Shown here: positions 17,101 to 26,300 of the stretch, in pieces
Position numbering within the stretch: the first letter of the stretch is position 1
How the letters are laid out: each line of letters opens with the position of its first letter
DNA from: an uncultured Lachnospiraceae bacterium
GTDB lineage: Bacteria > Bacillota > Clostridia > Lachnospirales > Lachnospiraceae
NCBI GenBank assembly: GCA_910585625.1
Contig: CAJUFQ010000001.1
Location: forward strand, 62,001-126,000
Length of the DNA stretch: 64,000 nucleotides
Reading direction: 5' to 3'
Program-made: the position numbers and the translations under genes
Notes under the pieces: generated by a model
Database searches by the model: none
What the model was told of the DNA's origin: nothing
Seen by the model: only the letters and a program-made list of their open reading frames with translations

Positions 17101-20031
17101 ACTGCATTGGAGGCTTCCATTGCAATCCCGCAGTCTATGAGCGTGGAGGACGTTGTATTTAATACCGCGGCAATCAAGGGCGTTGTCAGCTATAAAGTAA
17201 AAGGCAGCAGGCTTTTCCTTAAGGTCAAAGGAGACGATGTTTCCTTTGCGGCAGCGGATAAATTATTTGCTACAATCAAGCTGAAAGTCAAAGAATACGT
17301 GGCCAAAGACCAGACACAGGAAGTAAAAGCAGACTATATCAAGATTGACAACGGCGCGTCCGAGTATGACGTGACAGGATGTGTGGCTTCCGTGAAAGTG
17401 GAATATCTGGACACCAAGGCGATTGCCAAGAAGCTTGGCTACGGCAACCCGATTTTCACGCAGGAATTCGGTGCAGACCCCTATGCAATGGAATATGACG
17501 GCAGGGTCTATGTGTACATGACGGCAGATGATTATGAGTATGATGAAAACGGCAACTTGCTGGACAACAGCTTCAGCTATATCAATACCTTGCGCGTAGT
17601 ATCTTCCGCCGACCTGATGAACTGGACAGACCACGGCGAAATCGCAGTGGCAGGGCCGAACGGCGCAGCTACGTGGGCAACGAACTCCTGGGCGCCGGCA
17701 ATCGCGCACAAGACCATTGACGGTAAGGAGAAGTTCTTCCTCTACTTCGCAAACGGCGGCTCCGGCATCGGCGTGCTGGAGGGCGATAGCCCCTTAGGAC
17801 CCTGGAAGGATCCGAACGGCAAAGCGTTGCTGACTTACGGATATCCTGAGTGCCAGGGCGTGGTATGGTGCTTTGACCCGGCTGTGCTGGTGGATGACAA
17901 GGGCGACGGCTATATCTTCTTCGGCGGCGGCGTGCCTGAGGGGCAGAGCCTGAATCCGAAGACGGCAAGGGTCGCTAAGCTGACGGACGACATGGTCCAT
18001 ATTGAGGGCAATAAGGCAGAGATGATTGACGCGCCTTGTATGTTTGAGGACAGCGGCATCTTCCAGTACAACGGTAAGTATTACTACTCCTATTGTTCCA
18101 ACTTCACGCCTGCCAATAAAGATGGCTATCCGGGGACAGGAACCATCTGCTACATGGTGAGCGACAACCCGATGGGGCCGTACACGTATGCAGGGGAAAT
18201 ATTCAGCAACCCAAGCGTATGGTTCGGCACGCCGGGCAATAACCATCATGCGACATTCGTATTCGAGGGAGAGAGTTATTTCATATACCATGCGCAGACA
18301 GTGGCCAAGGAAGAAGGCAAGATGAAAGGCTACCGTTCCACGCATATCGATAAGATTGAGATGAACGCGGACGGAACGATTAAGCCGATTAAGGGAACGT
18401 ATGCAGGAATCCCGCAGCTTCATGAGATGAATCCTTATGAGAGGATCGATGCGGAGACGATTGCTTGGAACGCAGGCATTAAGGTTGTTCCCTGCAAAGA
18501 GCCGGGCAAGCTTTATAAAGATTACAACACGGCGCTGACAGACCTTCAGGATGGCGACTGGACTTCCGTTGCCCAGCTGAACTTCGGAGACGCAGGCGCA
18601 GATGCAATCAAGGTCTACGCAGCATCTGTAAAGGGCGGCAAGATTGAAGTACGCTTGGACAGCCCGGAAGGGCCGCTGGCAGGAACCGTGGATGTTCCGG
18701 CGACCGGAAGCGAAGAGACGTATAAGCTGGCAGAAGCCAAATTGGAAAACGCTGTCGGCACAAGGAACGTATTCCTTGTATTCAAGGGTACGGAAGCAAA
18801 CATCATGAACGTGGACTATTATGAGTTTGTGGAAAAACCGGTCAAAGACAGGCTGACAGTGAAGATTGAGAAAGCAGAGCAGATTCTCGCAGGGCTTACC
18901 GGGGCAGAGAAAACGAAACTGCAGGAAGCAATCAACGCAGCGAAAGCAGAGCTGAATAAGCCGGGCGCGACAGACGAGGCATTGGAAAAAGCGCTTGCCG
19001 CCCTGCAGGGAGCGGTAGACGAAATCGTGGGCAAGCCTGTCGCAGACAAACTGAACGACAAAATTGCTTACGCAGAAGGACTGCTTGCGAAGCTTTCCGG
19101 CGCGGCCAAGGATAAACTGCAGGCGGCAATCAATGCAGCCAAAGAATTGATGGCTGGCGGAAACGCAAGCGAGGAAGAGATTGAGGAGGCGCTGGAGAAA
19201 CTGACCGAATCTGTGGCTGAGGCAGAGAGTGCAATCACTGTGAATCCGCCGAAAGTCGGCGAGACGTTCAAGGCTTCAAACGGCCTTAAATATAAGGTTA
19301 CAGCCAACAGCGGCAAGAAGAAGACCGCTACAGTGACCGGCTCCGCAAAGAAGCTTACGTCCCTGACAGTTCCGGCTACCATAAAATACAAAGGGGTTAC
19401 CTTCAAGGTAACGGCAATCGGCAACAACGCGTTTACCAAGCAGGCGAACTTAAAGAGCGCAGTGATTGGCAAGAATGTCGCCAATATCGGGACAAAAGCA
19501 TTCTACAATGACAAGAAGCTGGCAAAAGTTACCTTCAAGGGAACAGCTGTCAAGAAGATTGGCAAAAATGCTTTCAAGGGCATCAAGAAGAATGCGTCCT
19601 TCGTCATGAAGAAGACATTCACAGCTAAGAACGTGAAGTATAAGATTACCAAATGCACCATGTCATCGAAACTGGTGACAGTGACGGGAACTTCCAAGAA
19701 GAACCTGGCTGCCCTGAATGTGCCGGCTACGGTGAAGTTCAACGGCATGACCTTCAAGGTGACGGCTATCGACAAGAAAGCTTTCAAGAATAAGAAACAG
19801 CTGAAAAATGTCACGGTCGGCAAGAATGTCAAGAGCATCGGGGCAGAAGCTTTCAGCGGCGACAGCAAACTGGCTAAGGTTAAATTCAGCGGGACGGCTC
19901 TTAAGAGCATCGGCAAGAATGCCTTCAAAGGCATCAAGAAAAACGCTGCGTTCACGGTGAATAAATCTAAGAAAGCGTACTACAAGAATCTTTTGGAGAA
20001 AGCAAATACGAAAAACTTCAAAGTAAAATAA
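14113..20031 (+). CDS. Secreted double-GH43 multimodular glycosidase (arabinoxylan type)
   Basis: A 1972-residue exported enzyme. The start is TTG at 14113, eight bases after AAAGGAG, and gives a signal peptide of about 32 residues (ends near TQA-A). Approximate modules: GH43 (44-345), two CBM4/9-like beta domains (414-577, 582-735), a beta-xylosidase C-terminal-like domain starting WQWNHNPNNNNWSL (756-953), a cohesin-like beta domain (962-1100), a second GH43 (1110-1440), CBM6-like (1441-1576), two FIVAR modules (1577-1705), and BspA-type leucine-rich repeats (1712-1972). Both GH43 domains keep their apparent catalytic residues: the Asp of ADVPD and Glu of CEGTH in the first; the Asp of GADPY, Asp of FDPAV and Glu of MFEDSG in the second. 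No LPXTG anchor is seen. Likely substrates are xylan side chains and xylo-oligosaccharides; precise specificity is not readable. Confidence 0.92.
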   Translation: MRKALKNRLKRACSVVLAAAMVVTMLPSETQAATSSSSANADGTFDNPAVYADVPDIDIIRVEDAYYMVSTTMHLSPGCPIMKSTDLVNWEIVNYVYDILGDQDAMNLRNGKNMYGNGQWAASLKYNNGTYYVAFNSNTTGTAYIYTTKDIENGSWTKTTLNGAFHDMSLFFDDNGKSYVLYGGGAIKCAELSEDLKTVNKETETTLFDVTKDEGETHFTEGLLCEGTHIMKKDGYYYVFNIGWPAGHSRLEMCHRSKTFPSTEWESKIILEANFENNGINAGVAQGAVIDTPDGKWYGFMFQDHGAIGRTPILTDCVWKDGWPMLGKDGDGKTVEANMTLPATGSAVKSLVKSDDFYNDAKHRVFEAEQTDSTAKAYGAAAEDGAAGWEGIEKGEIEVVSADNGGSTDDSAIELITNGGLESGTTDGWKITPGEKGGKIEAVNTEKANGEYSLYVSERDGTGTGACQELSGKMVKGKTYTISGKLKYTEGPATKDFLVTLQHGENYEYRQNALAIHAKKGEWVSFTGEYTAKDKDDSHAFDSNNIHIFVETGWTAEQDATNDRMSYYLDDFSVTAPSDNMVSDSSFKEGLGPWVPFEGHAKIERVTPGYGGADDGCLKSSERTENWHGPSIVFGDKMTPGNTYTIKARIKYDSDKTAQQNFCFTMKGTKGSSKDPSYETMATGAAKRGEWTDFTGKWTMPEEATGSWTLYVNTGNDEKAPFIDFYLDDVTITEEVKLSSDAPEKGEHDYNGSNLDLVWQWNHNPNNNNWSLTEREGWLRLKTGNKATSLLNARNTLTQRTFGPACSGAIRMDISNMQNGDVAGLGSLSFKYGYIAVKKNGEKAELQMVDASANDTEKKEDKPVVKESVDCTKEDIVYLKEDFNFAGNADGSDKDTVAFYYSFDGKEWKKLGDTMKLSYELVHFMGSKFAIFNYATVKSGGYVDVDYFNVSDKITGTEQPAAELSASMTATEKVSGVVGSQCEAKLSMDELKAGKHTALEASIAIPQSMSVEDVVFNTAAIKGVVSYKVKGSRLFLKVKGDDVSFAAADKLFATIKLKVKEYVAKDQTQEVKADYIKIDNGASEYDVTGCVASVKVEYLDTKAIAKKLGYGNPIFTQEFGADPYAMEYDGRVYVYMTADDYEYDENGNLLDNSFSYINTLRVVSSADLMNWTDHGEIAVAGPNGAATWATNSWAPAIAHKTIDGKEKFFLYFANGGSGIGVLEGDSPLGPWKDPNGKALLTYGYPECQGVVWCFDPAVLVDDKGDGYIFFGGGVPEGQSLNPKTARVAKLTDDMVHIEGNKAEMIDAPCMFEDSGIFQYNGKYYYSYCSNFTPANKDGYPGTGTICYMVSDNPMGPYTYAGEIFSNPSVWFGTPGNNHHATFVFEGESYFIYHAQTVAKEEGKMKGYRSTHIDKIEMNADGTIKPIKGTYAGIPQLHEMNPYERIDAETIAWNAGIKVVPCKEPGKLYKDYNTALTDLQDGDWTSVAQLNFGDAGADAIKVYAASVKGGKIEVRLDSPEGPLAGTVDVPATGSEETYKLAEAKLENAVGTRNVFLVFKGTEANIMNVDYYEFVEKPVKDRLTVKIEKAEQILAGLTGAEKTKLQEAINAAKAELNKPGATDEALEKALAALQGAVDEIVGKPVADKLNDKIAYAEGLLAKLSGAAKDKLQAAINAAKELMAGGNASEEEIEEALEKLTESVAEAESAITVNPPKVGETFKASNGLKYKVTANSGKKKTATVTGSAKKLTSLTVPATIKYKGVTFKVTAIGNNAFTKQANLKSAVIGKNVANIGTKAFYNDKKLAKVTFKGTAVKKIGKNAFKGIKKNASFVMKKTFTAKNVKYKITKCTMSSKLVTVTGTSKKNLAALNVPATVKFNGMTFKVTAIDKKAFKNKKQLKNVTVGKNVKSIGAEAFSGDSKLAKVKFSGTALKSIGKNAFKGIKKNAAFTVNKSKKAYYKNLLEKANTKNFKVK

Positions 20032-20057
20032 GCGAAGGGTTCCTGGAAACTGGAATT

Positions 20058-20109
20058 GGGGCGTTGCAAAATGGATGTGCAGTCATCCATGGAGCAACGC
20101 TCCATTTTT
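20058..20109 (+). terminator. Strong terminator after the first GH43 gene
   Basis: GCGTTGC (20061-20067) and ATGGATG (20071-20077) pair with CATCCAT (20084-20090) and GCAACGC (20094-20100), both perfectly. ATTTTTG follows. The two GH43 genes are therefore separate transcripts under a shared type of promoter. Confidence 0.85.
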
Positions 20110-20139
20110 GTGGAATCATTTTTGGGCAAAAAAATATCA

Positions 20140-20239
20140 AAAACTAAATATAATATCCTATTTTCTGTGCAATTCCTATAGTTTTTGGGGATGAAAAAAA
20201 GACAAAGATGTGCAAAAATTATGATACTTACATATAAAC
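20140..20239 (+). promoter_or_regulatory. Conserved upstream box and promoter of the second GH43 gene
   Basis: The block matches that before the first GH43 gene. It has the identical 30-base core (20166-20195), the second TGTGCAAAAAT word (20209-20219) and the -10-like TATAAA (20233-20238), in the same order with nearly the same spacing. The sequence between them has diverged, so conservation of these words suggests function. Confidence 0.65.
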
Positions 20240-20312
20240 TTGGAAGAATTGTGGGGTTCCGTTGTGGAATGTTTACAATTTCTTCCCCAAATGGAAAGGA
20301 GAACTATTTATT

Positions 20313-23300
20313 GTGAGGAAAGCGCTAAGAAACGGATGGAAACGTGTCTGTTCTGTAGTCCTTGCGGCAGCAATGGTCGTTACCATGCTCCCGGCAAACA
20401 CGCAGGCAGCTATAGCGTCATCAGACAATGGTGACGGGACGTTCAGTAATCCGGCAATTTATGCGGACGTGCCGGATGCCGACATCATACGCGTAGGCAA
20501 CGCGTATTACATGGTCAGCACGACCATGCAGTTTTCACCGGGATGCCCAATCATGAAATCTGCGGATTTAGTGAACTGGGAAATCGTCAACTATGTGTAT
20601 GACGTCCTGGGCGACACAGATGCCATGAGCCTGAGAAATGGCGAGAACATGTATGGCATGGGGCAGGAAGCTGCCAGCCTCAAGTTCCATAATGGGACTT
20701 ACTATGCGGCTTTTAACGCAGGCATGGCGGGAGAGGCTTACATATTCACTACCAAGGACATCGAGAACGGTACTTGGGAGAAGCATGTAATCAAAGGGGA
20801 TTACAAAGACCTGACCTTGTTCTTTGACGGTGACAAAGCGTATATCGTTTATGGCGCAGGGGAAATCAAGTGCGCAGAGCTTGGCGCAGATTTCACGGTG
20901 ACGGCAGAGAAGCCGCTGTTTTCGGTTGTGACAGGCGACAATGCGGCTGGTAAGGAAGCCGGGGGGACGCATATCCTCAAGAAAGACGGCTATTATTATG
21001 TATTCCATGCTGTCACTACGAGTGAAGGAAGCCAGCAGATTTGCCACAGGACCCAGGATTTCCTTAGCGGGAACTGGGAAGAGAAAGTAATCCTTGACGC
21101 CGACTTTGACGGCTACGGCAGCGTGGCGCAGGGCGGCGTGATCGATACCGCTGATGGAAAGTGGTACGCATACCTGTCGCAGGAACGCGGAGCGCTTGGC
21201 AGCGTGCCGGTCCTGACGGACTGCACCTGGAAAGAAAACTGGCCGATGCTGGGCAAGAACGGCGACGGCAAGACGGTGGAGAAGACCATGTCGATGGCTG
21301 TGGTTACTTCCAGTGATGGAAAAGCATTGGTGAAGTCGGATGAGTTCTATAACGGCGGCAAGCAGGCCGAGGCAGCGTCTGCAAAGCAGGCCGAGCTTTA
21401 TGCGGCTGGCGAGACGGGGGATACCGGCACAGGCGAGGCTGAGGAACTCGTGGAGTTTGTGAGTAATGGAAATTTTGAAGAAGATACATTAGAGGGCTGG
21501 GCAAGTTTCGGATGGCCTCAGGGGACGAAATTTGAGAGAACGGCAGATCCTAAAAGTGAAAGAGGTCAGGTTCTTCGGGTATATGACAGAACAAGCAGTG
21601 GTGGAAGCGCAAGCTATGATGTCAGCGGGAAATTGCAGGCAGGAAAGAAATATGTTTTTAGCGGAAAGATTCTGTACACTGAAGGGCCGGATACGCATGT
21701 CTTTCACGTTACGTTCCAAAATGGAATAGATTATAACTTTAATCATACAAAATACGGTTTGGTTACGGCAAAGAAGGGTGAGTGGACGGAGTTTACATAT
21801 GAATATACGCCTGAGGAAGGAGAAAAGTTCACAACAACCCGAAATATCTTTGCAATCGAGGGCCAGTATGAAGAAACTGGGGATAATGGGAGTAAGGTGG
21901 CTAAATTTGTAAATTATTATCTTGATGATATTTCCCTGAAAGGCCCGGCGGTTCCTGTTGAAGAACTGGATGAATTTGTCAGCAATGGCGATTTTGAACA
22001 GGATTCGCTTGCCGGCTGGACGAGATCGGGCTGGATAGGAGCGTTAGGCAAACCTACGGAAATGACGTTTGCAAGGGTAGAAGACCCCAAGAATGCCAGC
22101 AACCATGTGCTGAAACTAACGGACAGGGAGGGCCAGGAGGCAACGGCCAACTATGACGTGAGCGGAAAATTGCAGGCAGGAAAGAAATACACCTTGTCAG
22201 GAAAGATTTATTATGACCAGGGAGCAGATACTACAGCCACGTTTAACCTGACTTTCCAAAATGGAGCGGATTACAATTTTAATAAGACATTTTGGGGAGC
22301 AATTTCAGGAAAGAAGGGAGAGTGGACAGATTTTACCTTTGAATATACGCCGGAGGCAGGCGAGAAATTCACAACCACCAGGAATGTCTTCTTCCTTGAA
22401 GGCGGCGAGTATACGGAAGGCGAGACAAAGAAATACATGGACATCTACCTGGACGACATTTCCCTGAAAGGTCCCAAGCTCCCGGGCGGCGGAGATAACC
22501 CGGGCGGCGGCGATAACCCGGGCGGAGACAATCCGGGACAGGAAGAGGATAAGGAAGACCCTGCGTTCGTGTACCAGTTATTTGGCAACGGCGACGCAGA
22601 GAAGGGAAGCGCTGTTAAGTGGACGACGACCCCGGGAGAGCAGGCATGTAAGCTTGAGGCTACCGAGGCGGAGAAAGCAAACGGCAAATACAGCATCCAT
22701 GTGTCCGAACGTAAGAGTTTAGGCGCCGGGCCTTGCCAGGATATCAGCGGCAAGCTGGAAGAGGGCAAGAATTATACGGTTTCCGGCAAGATTAAGTACA
22801 ACGATGGGGCGGATACCCGCAAGTTCAATGTCGTGATCCAGAATGGCCCCAATTATAATTACCGTGAAGCATTATGTACCGTGGAAGCGAAGAAAGGCGA
22901 GTGGACGAAGTTCACTGCGACTTATAAAGTGCATGATAAGAGCGAAGAGTTTAAGTTCGATCCGGAAAAGAATTTTGTGTTCATTGAGACCCCGCCGGGA
23001 TCTAACGATCTGGCAGACTTTTATCTGGACGACTTCTCGATGACGACGCCGCCGGAGAACCTGATTCCCAATGGTTCCTTTGAAGACGGTACGGTCAATC
23101 CGTGGGTACCGTTTGGAGGCGTGACGCTTAGTCTGGGAACGGAAGGCAGGGAAGATGAGAAATCCCTTTCCGTAACCGAGCGTGCAGCAGGATGGTGCGG
23201 GCCGCAGACAGAAATCACGGATAAGCTGGTTCCTGGCATGACCTATAGGATGACGGCTTATGTGAAGTATACGGAAGACACGGAAACATCACAGAGCATA

Positions 23301-26300
23301 GGCATCAATGTCAGGCTGGACAAAGAGGGAGAAGATTCACAGTTCGACACTATGGCGTCTGGAACCATCAAGAAGGGACAGTGGACAAAAGTTACCGGGA
23401 CATGGACGGTGCCTGAGGATATGGATGGCAAGAGAGTCTTCATTTATTTCCAGCCGGAAAAAGCTACGTTATCTTATTTGCTAGACGATATTTCCCTCTA
23501 TCCCAAGGTGGGCGGCGCAGAACTGCCTCAGCCGGGAGAGAACGATGACAAAGGGTCTAAGCTGAACCCGGTATGGCAGTGGAACCATAACCCCAACAAC
23601 AATAACTGGTCCCTGACAGAACGCAGCGGCTGGCTGAGGCTGAAGGCCAAGAGTGAGGCAAGCAGTCTTCTGGAAGCCAGGAATACGCTGACGCAGAGAA
23701 CCTTTGGGCCGGCTTGCTCTGGTAAGGTCAAGATGGATATCAGCAACATGAAGCGTGGGGACGTGGCAGGGCTTGCCGCTTTCTCCTACAACTACGGTTA
23801 CATTGCAGTCAAGAAAGAAGCGGACGGGGCGAAGCTTGTGATGGTGGACGCCTCCGGCAACAGCGCGGCAGGCAAAGAGGTGCCCGTTGAGAAAGCGGCG
23901 GTGGCCTGCGAAGGCAGCGACGTATATCTTAAGGAAGAATTTAACTTTGCAGGCAATGCGGACGGCAGCGGCAAGAACACCGTGAACTTCTACTACAGCT
24001 TTGATGGAAGCGCATGGACCCAGCTCGGGGAAGCTATGAACCTGGTTTACGATGCGGGCTATTCCATGGGCAGCAGGTTTGCAATCTTTAACTATACGAC
24101 CCTGGGAGTCGGCGGTTATGTAGATTTCGATTACTTCCGCGTATCAGATAAGCTGACCGGGGCGCAGCAGGCGCCGGCTGCAACGCTGAACGCATCCATG
24201 GCGGCGTCCGCTACGGAAATCAGCGGCGTCATCAACAGCGAATGTGAAGTGAAGCTGATGCTGGACGCACTGGCGGCAGGAAACCACTCCAGCCTTAAGG
24301 CTTCCATCCACGTACCAGATATCATGCGTGTGGAAGACGTGGAGTTCAATACGGCGGCAATCAAGGGAGAAGCCAGCTATACATTTAAAAACGGCAGGCT
24401 GACCATCAATGTCAAGGGCAGCGATGTTTCCTTTAATGCAGCAGATAAGCTGTTTGCAACGATTAAACTCAAACTGAAAAATTATGTAGATAAAGACCAG
24501 ACAGTATCTGTCACAACGGATTATGTGACGGTAGATGGCGAAGCCATAGAGTACAATGTATCGAAGGGCAAGGCGCCCATCAGCCTGAAATATCTGGATA
24601 CCAAGGCTCTGGCAAAGAAGCTTGGGTATGGCAACCCCATTATGACCCAGGAGTTCGGAGCGGATCCTTACGCTATTGAGTACAACGGCAGAATCTATGT
24701 GTACATGACGGCAGATGATTACCAGTATGCAACAGAAGATACTGTAATTGAAGGAGTGACATATAAGAAAGGCGACGTGATACCGAATAACTTCAGCTAT
24801 ATCACCAGCCTGCGCGTAGTGTCCTCTGCCGATCTCATGAACTGGACGGATCATGGGGAAATCCAGGTGGCAGGCCAAAACGGCGGCACCGGGCCGGCAG
24901 AATGGGCAAGCCACGCATGGGCGCCGGCGATTGCCTACAATAAGGTAAACGGTAAGGATAAGTTCTTCCTTTACTTTGCAAATGACGCCTCCGGCATCGG
25001 CGTGCTGGAAGCAGACACTCCTTTAGGGCCGTGGAAAGACCCGATTGGCAAGGCGCTGATTACCGGACAGACGCCAGGATGCGAGGGCGTGGTATGGTGC
25101 TTCGACCCGGCAGTGCTGGTGGATGATGACGGAAGCGCGTACATTTACTTTGGCGGCGGCATCCCAGGCGCAAGTCCGACGCAGGAGCAGATAAACAATC
25201 CGAAGTCGGCAAGGGTTGCCAAGCTTGGCGCAGATATGATCAGCATCGACGGCGAGGCAAAATTGATTGACGCGCCTTGCATGTTCGAGGACGGCGGCAT
25301 CTTTAAATATGGCGGCAAGTATTATTATTCCTATTGTTCTAATTTTATGAAGGAACACACAGAAGGAAATCCCGGATATGGCAGCATCTGCTACATGATG
25401 AGCGACGATCCTATGGGGCCGTTTGAGTATCAGGGAGAGATTTTCAGCAACCCGAGCGTATGGTTCAACGTGGGCGGCAACAACCACCATGCGACCTTCG
25501 TATTTGAGAACAAGAGTTACTTTATTTACCATGCACAGACTGTGTCCAAGGCGCTGGGCGTAGAGAAGGGTTACCGCTCCACGCACATTGACGACATTAA
25601 GCTGAGGGCGAACGGCACGATTCAGGATATCAAGGGAACCTATCAGGGGATTTCCCAGCTCCATAATATGGATCCGTATCAGAGGATTGAGGCGGAGACT
25701 ATTGCATGGAACGCAGGCGTGAAAGCGAAAGGATGCGCGCAGCCTGGCGCATTGTATGAGAATTACAACATGGCCCTGACTGACTTGCAGGATGGCGACT
25801 GGACTTCCGTATCCCAGCTTGATTTTGGCGTGAAGGGATCGATGAAGTTCCAGGTATCCGCAGCGTCAGCAGAGGGAGGCAGCATCGAAGTACGCGTAGA
25901 CAGCCCGGTAGGGGAACTGATTGGCACAGCTGAGGTGGCTGCAACCGGAAGTGAAGACACTTACAAGACTGTGGAGTGCGCAGTAGAGAACGTGACCGGA
26001 GTCCATAATATCTTCCTGGTATTCCGCGGCTCTGAGACCAAGAATATCATGAATGTGGACTACTTCCAGTTCACGGAAGACCCCAATGGGCCGGTAGTGA
26101 GATATACGGTGACATTGGATGCCAACGAGGGAGAGGTAAGCCCTGCGACCATCAAAGTAAGGAATGGCGGAAAGATTGGCACATTGCCGACGCCTACCAG
26201 GACAGGGTTCAGTTTTGAAGGATGGTTCACCGAAAAGACCGGTGGCACGGCCGTGACGGCGGATACCGTAGTCAATGGAGACATGACTATCTATGCTCAT

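Noticed and set aside
19251..20031. Cell-wall sorting signal at the ends of the GH43 proteins
   Set aside because: Neither protein shows LPXTG plus hydrophobic tail; both end in BspA-type repeats with a short basic terminus.
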